Of a DNA stretch of 42,730 nucleotides, positions 31,723 to 40,592 are shown piece by piece. Location of the stretch: IMG/VR virus record IMGVR_UViG_3300042484_000777, positions 1-42,730 of that record, one strand, 5' to 3'. Position 1 is the first letter of the stretch. Every line of letters starts with the position of its first letter. The notes below the pieces were generated by a model. That model saw only the letters and a program-made list of their open reading frames with translations, was not told where the DNA came from and did not search any database. The DNA is from a virus. The position numbers were made by a program, and so were the translations under genes.

Positions 31723-34557
31723 ATGACCAGTTCATTTAAAGGTTTAACTATTAATGATACTGGTAATCTAACACTGCCAAATGGTACCAGTTCTAATCGA
31801 CCTAGCCTTTACTCAAGCACGGCAATACAATGGACCAACACCGGCAGTCAAGCATATTCAGTAATAAGTGGATCCGGTGGAACTGTTAGTAACACAAGCT
31901 GGACATGTCCCACAGGCGTTACCAGCATTGAAGTACTGGTAGTTGCTGGTGGTGGACAAGGTGGCAGTAGCCACGGCGGAGGTGGCGGAGGTGGCGGAGT
32001 AATTTATAACAGTGCATTTCCCGTTACAGCTGGAACAGCATATACAGTTACAGTGGGCGCAGGTGGTTACCTTGCACAGTCTTCACCATCACAGAACGGA
32101 TCAAATAGTGTGTTTGGCTCATTAACAGCCATTGGTGGAGGTGCCGGAACAAACGAAGGTGGCGCTGGACTTTCTGGAGGATCAGGTGGCGGCGGTGGTG
32201 GCAAAGGCGGCGCAACATACAACGGCGGTGCTGGAACTATTGGTCAAGGCCATCCAGGTGGTAGAGGCACAGACAACTCTCCTTACAATGGTGGTGGCGG
32301 TGGCGGAGCAGGAGGTCCTGGGCAACCCGCTACAACAGCAGGTGGCTCTGGTGGCCCAGGTGTTCTGTACACTATTTCTGGAACACCAACTTACTACGCA
32401 GGTGGCGGGGGTGGCAACTGTTACGGACCCACTAGCGGCACCTTAATAGGTTTTGGTGGTGTTGGTGGTGGTGGCAATGGCGGCATTTATCAAACTGGTT
32501 CAACAACATCAGGAACAGCTGGAACAGCAAGTACTGGCGGTGGTGGTGGCGGAAATTCATTAGCCTCGGGCAATTTATACGGCATGGCTGGCGGATCAGG
32601 CATTGTTATTATTCGTTTTACTCTGGCAACTGCAACAACAATGGCCACTGGACAGACTAGATTTAATACTGCTACTGGAGCCTCTGAAGAATTTGGAACT
32701 ACTCAATGGTCACCGCAGTCAACAGGTGATAACATAGTAACTAATGGACTACTAGTACATCTGGATGCATCAAAATACGGTAGCAGTACTACTTGGCTTG
32801 ATTTAACTGGCAATGGCAACAACGGAACACTGACTAACGGAGTTACCTTTTCAACAAATTTTGTTAGTCAAGAATTTTTCACAACCAATGCAGGTTCAGC
32901 ACAAGACGGAAACAATACTACTGGTCTTGCTATAGGGTACGGCTCTGCAACTGTGGGAAGTGTAACTGCAGAAAACAGTGTTACTCCAACAAACGGAACA
33001 TACCAGTTGAAACTGGGTGGCTCTAATAACGGTGAGCGAGTTGACTATGCGTTCAATGTGACCGCTGGCAAGACATATGAAGTATCATACTACGCTAATA
33101 AGTATCAAGGGCAAAATTATTTCTTGTCATACGTAGCAACGACCAATTCAGGAGACAACATAGGCAGTGCAATTGGTTCAAGCGGCACATTTGCAATTCT
33201 CGACACTACTTGGACACGATATACAACAACATTCACAGCCACAACAACTGGCGTACATTACTTATGTTGGAGAATGGCCACTGGATCATCTCCATCAGTT
33301 ATTATGTATGTTGATCAAGTGAGTATTAAAGAAGTTGTAAACACTGCTGGTGCTCCAGCAATGGTTATGTCAGGTGGTAACGCTCTTATAAATTTAAATA
33401 CTAGTTCATATGCATTAGGAATTAGACGACAAGCAACATATGTAAGTTGGGCAATGGTGTTTGGCTCTGGAAGTTTAAATGTACCCAGTGACTGGAACGC
33501 AGATAGCTCAGGAGGAATGACTGTAAGATTTGGTTCTAATAATATTACATTTTTTGTTTATCCCAATAATAGTAGAATAAGTATTACGCAAACGATAGTC
33601 CCAGGAGTATGGTATCATATAGCCGCAGTCATGGACAACTATATGATGTATGTTTATCTTAACGGTCAACTAGTAGGCAGTCAAACATTAGCAAATGCAA
33701 TTGGTGCCAGTGGAGCATCGACTTTAAAAATTGGTCCAAGGGGCGACCAACCTGTAGATGCAACAGGCACTTCACTTCCAGGCGCTATTGGTTGTTTACA
33801 AATTTATGGTAGAACATTATCTCCAGAAGAAGTTAGACAAAATTACAATGCCCAAGCCAGCAGATACAACCAAACCCCCTTAGTTGATTATGATGATAAC
33901 AAGTGGCAAACTGTAAATTTATCTGAGGCAATGCGACCGAATCTTTGGGCGTTTACCAGTGGTTACGGCAATCAAAGCGTAACTAATGCCAGCGGTTACT
34001 TGCGCCTAGGCAACACTTCCTCTGGCAACAATGCGGCAAACTGGCAAGCTGTTATTCTTGACAACAACTTATTGGGATCAACGTCCTATGCACCTGGATG
34101 GAGAAGTTGGGAATCCACTTTTAGATTGGGTTACAGTTGGGGATGGAGCACTTGGAGTATTAGAACAGCGGCAACTACAACTGGACTTGCTGGTAACGGA
34201 GCAACAACTACTAGTAGCGCAACTACAACCACACAAGGTGGCGCATATTTTAGTGTTATGAACAACAGTTCCAACAATCTGCGTTACATTTATTATAATT
34301 GGTGGAACGGCTCAGCTGATACCAGTGTGGTTTTAGTAAATGCAAGTCCAGGATTTGCGGACTCTACTGTATGGCGAGTAACTGTAATTGAAGGCATAGC
34401 CTCAGTATGGGCTGGCAGTACACTGCTTGGTCGATGGGACTTGACCGATGACAGACTGTATGCAAATACTCCAGTAACCAAAGACACTCGTTGGTTATAC
34501 GTTCAAAATAATCAAAGTGAGTGTTTTACAGAACTTCGAACACTAAGGGTTAGATAA
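31723..34557 (+). CDS. Glycine-rich adhesin with LamG-like domain
   Basis: A 944-residue protein. The N-terminus (LTLPNGTSSNRP, then IQWTNTGSQAYSV) is shared with the next two genes. One glycine-rich domain follows (residues ~65-305; IEVLVVAGGGQGG to GGSGIVIIRF). A LamG/concanavalin-like domain starts LLVHLDASKYGSSTTWLDLT near residue 342. After about 40 residues it is interrupted by a jelly-roll-like insert (VTPTNGTYQLKLGGSNNG, ITV-like CBM strands), and LamG resumes around residue 545 (YVSWAMVFGSGSL, later WYHIAAVMDNYMMYVYLNGQ). The C-terminus is another beta domain with many Trp and Tyr. Such domains bind sugars, so a receptor-binding role is likely. It starts after a 1-base gap behind the 27963 gene and ends in a TAATG overlap. 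Confidence 0.78.
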   Translation: MTSSFKGLTINDTGNLTLPNGTSSNRPSLYSSTAIQWTNTGSQAYSVISGSGGTVSNTSWTCPTGVTSIEVLVVAGGGQGGSSHGGGGGGGGVIYNSAFPVTAGTAYTVTVGAGGYLAQSSPSQNGSNSVFGSLTAIGGGAGTNEGGAGLSGGSGGGGGGKGGATYNGGAGTIGQGHPGGRGTDNSPYNGGGGGGAGGPGQPATTAGGSGGPGVLYTISGTPTYYAGGGGGNCYGPTSGTLIGFGGVGGGGNGGIYQTGSTTSGTAGTASTGGGGGGNSLASGNLYGMAGGSGIVIIRFTLATATTMATGQTRFNTATGASEEFGTTQWSPQSTGDNIVTNGLLVHLDASKYGSSTTWLDLTGNGNNGTLTNGVTFSTNFVSQEFFTTNAGSAQDGNNTTGLAIGYGSATVGSVTAENSVTPTNGTYQLKLGGSNNGERVDYAFNVTAGKTYEVSYYANKYQGQNYFLSYVATTNSGDNIGSAIGSSGTFAILDTTWTRYTTTFTATTTGVHYLCWRMATGSSPSVIMYVDQVSIKEVVNTAGAPAMVMSGGNALINLNTSSYALGIRRQATYVSWAMVFGSGSLNVPSDWNADSSGGMTVRFGSNNITFFVYPNNSRISITQTIVPGVWYHIAAVMDNYMMYVYLNGQLVGSQTLANAIGASGASTLKIGPRGDQPVDATGTSLPGAIGCLQIYGRTLSPEEVRQNYNAQASRYNQTPLVDYDDNKWQTVNLSEAMRPNLWAFTSGYGNQSVTNASGYLRLGNTSSGNNAANWQAVILDNNLLGSTSYAPGWRSWESTFRLGYSWGWSTWSIRTAATTTGLAGNGATTTSSATTTTQGGAYFSVMNNSSNNLRYIYYNWWNGSADTSVVLVNASPGFADSTVWRVTVIEGIASVWAGSTLLGRWDLTDDRLYANTPVTKDTRWLYVQNNQSECFTELRTLRVR

Positions 34558-37187
34558 TGGCATCACAATTTCAATCAACAATTATAGAATCATCTAGTGC
34601 CATAAGTTTACCAGTTGGCACAACTGCACAACGACCTGGATACACAGTTATACAGTGGACCAATACTGGCAGTCAAGCATATACTGTACTAGCTGGTGCC
34701 ACACCAACACTGACCAACACAAGTTGGACTGCTCCTACTGGAGTAACACAGGTTGAAGTGCTTGTGGTTGCTGGTGGTGGAAGTGGCGGGTACTATCACG
34801 GAGCTGGTGGAGGAGCAGGTGGCGTAATTTATAATAATGCATTTGCAGTAACGCCAGGAACTAGTTACACAGTTACAGTTGGTGCTGGAGCCGCAACGCA
34901 AACTAGCTGGAGTGATCCTGCAAACTCAAGAGGCAGTAACAGTGTGTTTAGCACACTAACTGCTCTTGGTGGTGGTGGTGGTGGAAACTATGAGTATAGA
35001 TCAGGAGTTTCTGGCGGAAGTGGCGGTGGAGGAATGTATAGTGATGCCTCAGCTGGATCATTTGGAATTGGATACAGCGGTTCAGGCACAGCAGGCCAAG
35101 GTAATCCTGGCGGCAACAGTCTAGTAGTCAATGCATATCACGGCAGCGGCGGAGGTGGTGCAGGCGGCAGTGGCGGAGTCTCTCCATCAGCAAATATTGG
35201 TGGTGCAGGCGGCGTGGGTTTACAATTTAATATCAGTGGAACTCCAACTTACTATGCGGGTGGGGGTGGAGGTCACGGCAATAGTGCTAGCGGACTGGCT
35301 CTTGGTGGTCTTGGTGGAGGTGGCAATGGCGGATATAATACTAGTGGTGGTACTGTTACTGGAATTGCAGGCACAGCCAGTACTGGAGGTGGTGGTGGTG
35401 GCGGTGGCGGTGGCGCTGGCGCTGGTGGCGCTGGAGGAAGTGGCGTAGTTATACTTCGTTACTACACAACAGCCGCAGTATCTGGAATGACTCGTTATAA
35501 TAATGAGTTGGGCTATGTAGAAATTTACAATGGAAAAACATGGGCACCGTTAAAAGGTGCCAAAGTTAGCGAAAATCACGCAGGTATTGGGACCACAACA
35601 GGAACTCATGTGGTTGCTTCAAATTTAGGATATCGCACTCACACATTCTTTTCAGGAACTCATTCATTTATCCCATCTAAATCTGGATTTGTTGAAGTTC
35701 TAGTGGTTGCTGGTGGAGGCGGCGGTGGGTATGATGGTGCGGGTGGCGGTGGCGGTGGAGTTGTTTATACAGCAACATATCCTGTGGTAGCAAACACCAC
35801 ATATCCCGTAAGTGTGGGCGCTGGTGGCGCTGGATCTACTGTAATTACTATCACAGGTGTTAGTGGATCAAATTCATTCTTTGGCACAGCAGTAGCATAC
35901 GGTGGTGGCGGTGGAGCATCTCGAAATAGTGTTAATGGACTAGGCGGCGGAAGTGGTGGAGGTGGAGGTGGCCTTGGAAATACTCCACAAGGTGTTGCTG
36001 GACAGGGCATATTTGGACAAGGTAATACTGGAAGTGCTTCATACGATAACGGCTTGTCATCAGGATACGGTGCAGGTGGCGGCGCAGGTGAAACAGCCGG
36101 TGCTGCCGGAGAAAATCGTGGAGCCCGTGGTGGTCGAGGTTTAATGTATTCAATTAGTGGAATAGCAACTACATATGGTGGTGGAGGTGGAGGCGGACAT
36201 GCCAACACAAGCACTAGTGGTTTGGGTGGCGCTGGTGGTTTAGGTGGTGGTGGTGAAGGTGCATCATACCAACTCAATGCCACACCAGGCTTACCAAACA
36301 CTGGTGGCGGTGGTGGTGGTGGAGGCAGACAATCTAGTTATATTAACGGAGCCAATGGTGGCAGCGGAATAGTTATTGTTCGTTATCTCAGCACAGGCCC
36401 AACAAGTGTTGCACAAGAATTTACAACTGTGGGAACAAGTTATTGGACAGCTCCAACTGGCGTTACTCAAGTTGAAGCATTAGTAGTTGCTGGTGGAGGC
36501 GGTGGTGGAGAAGGTCACGGCGGTGGTGGTGGCGCTGGCGGATTAATTTACACTTCAGCATATCCCGTAACTCCAGGAACAGCATACACAGTCACAGTGG
36601 GCGCCGGCGGCGCAGTGAAACAAACTGGAGACAACTCTAACGGAAACGCTGGAAATAACAGCGTGTTTGCCACAATAACTGCAACTGCTGGCGGTTATGG
36701 CGCAGGCTACAGTGCTGGCGGCGGCAGCGGTGGTAGTGGTGGTGGCAGTGGCGGTGCCGCTGGTGGTGGCGGAAGCGCAACAGCAGGACAAGGTAATACT
36801 GGTGGCGGCGCAAACAGTATTACCAACGGTGGTGGCGGAGGCGGTGGTGGCGCTGGCAGTGCGGGCATATCTGCTTTAGGAGCATACGGCGGCAGTAGTG
36901 GTGGAGCATTTGGTGGAAACGGTGGCTCTGGATCGCCTTATGGAATAAGTGGCACAGCAATTTGGTATGCCGGCGGCGGTGGCGGTGGCGGCGAAGGTGG
37001 TGCTGATGAAGGTGATGGCGGACAAGGCGGGGGAGGCCGTGGCGGCAGTATAAAATATAATGCAGTTGCTGGTGCAGCCAATACTGGAGGTGGTGGTGGT
37101 GGTGGTGCCGCAGGTGGTGGTGGAGCAACACGTTTTGGAGCCGCTGGTGGTAGTGGAATAGTTATATTACGATGGGTTGCACCTTAA
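34557..37187 (+). CDS. Glycine-rich adhesin with three Gly modules
   Basis: The 876-residue protein has the leader SLPVGTTAQRP and IQWTNTGSQAYTVLAG. Then come three copies of the glycine-rich module, each opening VE(V/A)LVVAGGG and closing with GSG(I/V)VI(L/V)R. They lie at residues about 68-305, 380-620 and 640-875, joined by short beta linkers (TRYNNELGYVEIYNGKTW). The Gly runs are reminiscent of polyglycine-helix adhesin tips such as gp38 of T-even phages, but here they form the whole protein. No S74 or LamG domain. Coupled to the previous gene by TAATG. The receptor-binding role is inferred. Confidence 0.78.
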   Translation: MASQFQSTIIESSSAISLPVGTTAQRPGYTVIQWTNTGSQAYTVLAGATPTLTNTSWTAPTGVTQVEVLVVAGGGSGGYYHGAGGGAGGVIYNNAFAVTPGTSYTVTVGAGAATQTSWSDPANSRGSNSVFSTLTALGGGGGGNYEYRSGVSGGSGGGGMYSDASAGSFGIGYSGSGTAGQGNPGGNSLVVNAYHGSGGGGAGGSGGVSPSANIGGAGGVGLQFNISGTPTYYAGGGGGHGNSASGLALGGLGGGGNGGYNTSGGTVTGIAGTASTGGGGGGGGGGAGAGGAGGSGVVILRYYTTAAVSGMTRYNNELGYVEIYNGKTWAPLKGAKVSENHAGIGTTTGTHVVASNLGYRTHTFFSGTHSFIPSKSGFVEVLVVAGGGGGGYDGAGGGGGGVVYTATYPVVANTTYPVSVGAGGAGSTVITITGVSGSNSFFGTAVAYGGGGGASRNSVNGLGGGSGGGGGGLGNTPQGVAGQGIFGQGNTGSASYDNGLSSGYGAGGGAGETAGAAGENRGARGGRGLMYSISGIATTYGGGGGGGHANTSTSGLGGAGGLGGGGEGASYQLNATPGLPNTGGGGGGGGRQSSYINGANGGSGIVIVRYLSTGPTSVAQEFTTVGTSYWTAPTGVTQVEALVVAGGGGGGEGHGGGGGAGGLIYTSAYPVTPGTAYTVTVGAGGAVKQTGDNSNGNAGNNSVFATITATAGGYGAGYSAGGGSGGSGGGSGGAAGGGGSATAGQGNTGGGANSITNGGGGGGGGAGSAGISALGAYGGSSGGAFGGNGGSGSPYGISGTAIWYAGGGGGGGEGGADEGDGGQGGGGRGGSIKYNAVAGAANTGGGGGGGAAGGGGATRFGAAGGSGIVILRWVAP

Positions 37188-37207
37188 AAGACAATGGAAA
37201 TTAATAA

Positions 37208-39628
37208 ATGACAACTATTTTAAAAAATACGACTATAGCAGGCACTGGCCATTTAACGATTCCAGTTGGCACAACTAACCAACGCCCAGCAGTTAATACT
37301 TCAATTATACAGTGGACTAACACTGGAAGTCAAGCATATAACATATTATCTGGACCAACACCAACATTGACCAACACAAGTTGGACAGCACCACTAGGAG
37401 TTAATACTGTTGAAGTATTAGTAGTTGCTGGCGGTGGTGGCGGTGGTGCGCCCGCAGGCAGTGCTCCTTATACTGGTGGCGGTGGTGGCGCTGGTGGATT
37501 AATATACAATAGTGCATTTTCAGTAACTCCTGGTACTGCATACACTGTGACGGTGGGCGCTGGTGGAAGTGGAGCTAGCTCATCAGGCGGTATTGGCGGT
37601 AACGGAAATAACAGCGTTTTTGGATCACTAACTGCAATTGGTGGTGGTGGCGGCGGTGGATTAAATGCCACTTCAGGTGCAGTGGGGGGATCAGGTGGCG
37701 GCGGATCAAGTCCTGTGGTTCCGTATACAGTGGGTTCTGCAGGAACTGCGGGGCAAGGTAATGCAGGCGGACGAGGTTTTCAAGGAGCAAATTCAGGTGG
37801 CGGTGGAGGTGGAGGTGCTGGTGGTGCTGGAAGCGATGGACTAAATGCCATAGCTGGTGGGGGCGGCCTTGGTTTAAATTTTAATATAAGTGGAACTCCT
37901 ACTTGGTATGCGGGCGGTGGCGGCTCAAGTACAGAACTAACATCTGTTTATTCTATGGGCGGCATTGGAGGCGGTGGAGCAGGCGGCCAAGGTAATGGTT
38001 CTGCTGGAACTGCAAGTACTGGAGGTGGTGGTGGTGGAGCAAGTCGAGGTGTGTATAGTGGAGGAGCAGGTGGTAGTGGCGTAGTTATACTTCGTTACGC
38101 TAGTCTAAGCGATGGAACAGACACTAGATCTCTTGTGAGATACAATACTGATTTACGAGATGTGGAACTGTATGAAAATACAGCAACTGGCTGGCAAGCA
38201 CAGGATACTGCTAGAAACTTTGGCGGACATAATCTAGTAACTTACAGTGAACAATTTGACAATGCCGCTTGGACTAAAACCAACATATCAATAGTTGCTA
38301 ATAGTGTTCGAGCACCAGACGGTACATTAACTGCTGACACATGGGTTGAAAATACTTCTGCAGGTGTGCAACACGCGGTTAATTTGGCATCAACTGTTTC
38401 AGCAAGTCCCAACACATACTACACATTCTCAATATATGCAAAAGCCGCTGGTCGTACACGATTATATATTAATTTTAGCGATATTAATTTTGCTGGAAAT
38501 GCTTGGAACATGGATTTGTCGGCTGTAACCATATCTTTAAGTAGTAGTGGTTGGACTTCGGGCACCAGCAGTGCAACCATTACAGACGTTGGAAATGGTT
38601 GGAGACGAATAACTATCACTGGTCAAACAACTGGCAGTGTGACACAAGTTGGCCCATACATATATTTGGCCGATAATTCTGGAACAGTTAATTATACTGG
38701 TGACGGAACTTCTGGAGCATATTTCTGGGGAGCTCAAGTTGAAAGATCAAATACAGCAGGCCCATATGTGAGAACAACTACTGCATTAAGCCCAACACCA
38801 ACAGTACTAAATGGTTATAGAACACATACTTACACAACTGTGGGCACTAGTGGATTTACTCCAACAGTTACAGGCGATGTAGAAGTGCTTGTTGTTGCTG
38901 GTGGTGGTGGTGGATCAAACTACAATAGTGCAGGTGGTGGCGGTGCCGGTGGATTGATTTATAGACCCACATACCCGGTGATAGCAGGAAGAAGTTACAT
39001 AGTTACAGTGGGCGCTGGTGGCGTTGGTGCAATGACTCTAAGTGCTACCTACACCGACGCCATAGCCTCAGCTACTAGTGGCAGCAACAGTCAATTTGGA
39101 ACATTGATAGCAATTGGCGGTGGCCATGGTGGACAGGGCAATGTCCAAGGATCAAGAACTGACCAATATCCAAGTGCAGGTGGCAGTGGTGGCGGAGCAA
39201 GGGAATCCACTGGCACTGTAGGTGCCGCTGGCACAGCTGGTCAAGGTAATAGAGGAGGAGCTGGTGGTGTGTATAGTGGAAACTATCCAGGCGGAGGTGG
39301 CGGAGGTGCTGGAGCACCGGGCGGCGATGGAATTGATAACGTTATAGCAGGAGAAGGTGGTGCAGGCCTGCAATTTAGTATCAGCGGCACGCCCACATGG
39401 TATGCAGGTGGCGGCGCTGGTAGTACACAAGGTAGCGGAACTAACTCACCTGGAGGTCTTGGTGGTGGTGGTGCTGGCGGTGCTGGAACTGGTGGATCAA
39501 CGCAGAACGGAGTTTCTGGCACTGCAAATACTGGTGGTGGCGGTGGCGCTGGTGGATATAACAATACGCAATCCGTAGGTGGCAACGGTGGTTCAGGTAT
39601 TGTGATTGTTCGTTATAGATACGATTAA
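37208..39628 (+). CDS. Glycine-rich adhesin with CBM-like domain
   Basis: The 806-residue protein repeats the leader TIPVGTTNQRP and IQWTNTGSQAYNILSG. A Gly module follows (residues ~72-305). A beta linker leads to a jelly-roll CBM-like domain (from LVTYSEQFDNAAWTKTNIS near residue 350 to TGDGTSGAYFWGAQVERS near 505; the latter end is typical for this fold). A second Gly module occupies residues ~555-805. The NLVTYSEQFDNAAWTK-type start is common in phage tail carbohydrate-binding domains. It ends VIVRYRYD like the modules of the neighbours. It starts after a 20-base gap without a good ribosome site. Confidence 0.78.
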   Translation: MTTILKNTTIAGTGHLTIPVGTTNQRPAVNTSIIQWTNTGSQAYNILSGPTPTLTNTSWTAPLGVNTVEVLVVAGGGGGGAPAGSAPYTGGGGGAGGLIYNSAFSVTPGTAYTVTVGAGGSGASSSGGIGGNGNNSVFGSLTAIGGGGGGGLNATSGAVGGSGGGGSSPVVPYTVGSAGTAGQGNAGGRGFQGANSGGGGGGGAGGAGSDGLNAIAGGGGLGLNFNISGTPTWYAGGGGSSTELTSVYSMGGIGGGGAGGQGNGSAGTASTGGGGGGASRGVYSGGAGGSGVVILRYASLSDGTDTRSLVRYNTDLRDVELYENTATGWQAQDTARNFGGHNLVTYSEQFDNAAWTKTNISIVANSVRAPDGTLTADTWVENTSAGVQHAVNLASTVSASPNTYYTFSIYAKAAGRTRLYINFSDINFAGNAWNMDLSAVTISLSSSGWTSGTSSATITDVGNGWRRITITGQTTGSVTQVGPYIYLADNSGTVNYTGDGTSGAYFWGAQVERSNTAGPYVRTTTALSPTPTVLNGYRTHTYTTVGTSGFTPTVTGDVEVLVVAGGGGGSNYNSAGGGGAGGLIYRPTYPVIAGRSYIVTVGAGGVGAMTLSATYTDAIASATSGSNSQFGTLIAIGGGHGGQGNVQGSRTDQYPSAGGSGGGARESTGTVGAAGTAGQGNRGGAGGVYSGNYPGGGGGGAGAPGGDGIDNVIAGEGGAGLQFSISGTPTWYAGGGAGSTQGSGTNSPGGLGGGGAGGAGTGGSTQNGVSGTANTGGGGGAGGYNNTQSVGGNGGSGIVIVRYRYD

Positions 39629-39638
39629 GGTAAAATAA

Positions 39639-40592
39639 ATGTCAAAAACTCGTGCTAGCTCAGGACAAATAAAACAAAATCTAGTGTTTCAAGGTGACGC
39701 TGGCATAGTAATTCCTACTGGCTCAACTGCACAAAGAAACGCCAGTCCACAAGCTGGTGAAATAAGATACAACACAGATTTGAGTGCTTTTGAAGGCTAC
39801 ACTGGCACCACTTGGGGCAGTATGGGACCGTTCCCATTTGTGGTTGTGGAGTATTTTACTGGTGATGATACTACCTCAGAGTTTCCCCTAAGTCAAACAA
39901 TCAACAACAGTCAAAACATTGTTGTCACAATGAATGGTGTTACACTCACAGCTGAAGTGGACTTTGATCTCAGCTATCCCAACAGATTGAGATTTATTGA
40001 TCGAGACGGCAGTACTGTAAATCCGCCACCAGATGGTGCAGAAATTACAGTGCGTTGTTTTATTCCCGTGACAGCGGCCATGATTCCCTCTGGCAGTATT
40101 ACCACACAAGAATTAAGTGCAACGGGCACAAGCGGTCAAGTACTCAGCATAGATGCAAATGGTGCGTTGGACTTTATCACACTGCCGAGTCAAACACCCA
40201 CATTGGGTGGTGATTTAGAAGGCACAACTGCCAACGCACAGATCAAAGAAGATGTAGTTGGCATTAGAGAATTAGCAGTCAGTGACGGTGTAATGGGGCA
40301 AGTATTGGCCACAGATGGCGCTGGCAATTTGAGTTTTATCACAGTGGGGACTGGTGGAGGTGGTGCGGCCACATGGAGCGCAATCACTGGTAAACCCACT
40401 TTTGCCACAGTGGCATTTACGGGCAGTTACACTGATTTAACAAATTTACCAGTAACAACAACTGGGGCAAATGTAGAAGGCGGCGCGGCTTCTACATACT
40501 ATGACTCGATAGGGTTAAATATAGATGGAGGAGCATCAGCCTCAACATATACGCAACAAGACTTACTCTTAGATGGAGGCGGAGCAACATAA
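39639..40592 (+). CDS. Fibre protein with QRN/RYN module
   Basis: The 317-residue protein has near its start VIPTGSTAQRNASPQAGEIR and YNTDLSAFEGYTGTTW, almost the same as the module near the end of the giant fibre. A beta domain follows (TGDDTTSEFPLSQTINNSQN, then VTMNGVTL). In the middle is a repetitive Gly/Thr/Ala beta stretch (SGQVLSIDANGALDF, GQVLATDGAGNLSF). The end carries repeated DGG motifs (NIDGGASASTYTQQDLLLDG). Stop and next ATG overlap (TAATG). It is likely a short fibre or a fibre tip shared with other fibres. Confidence 0.78.
   Translation: MSKTRASSGQIKQNLVFQGDAGIVIPTGSTAQRNASPQAGEIRYNTDLSAFEGYTGTTWGSMGPFPFVVVEYFTGDDTTSEFPLSQTINNSQNIVVTMNGVTLTAEVDFDLSYPNRLRFIDRDGSTVNPPPDGAEITVRCFIPVTAAMIPSGSITTQELSATGTSGQVLSIDANGALDFITLPSQTPTLGGDLEGTTANAQIKEDVVGIRELAVSDGVMGQVLATDGAGNLSFITVGTGGGGAATWSAITGKPTFATVAFTGSYTDLTNLPVTTTGANVEGGAASTYYDSIGLNIDGGASASTYTQQDLLLDGGGAT

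Noticed and set aside
35765-36301. Pro-rich minus-strand frames opposite the Gly-rich adhesins
   Set aside because: Poly-Gly codons read backwards give Pro runs; pure shadow.
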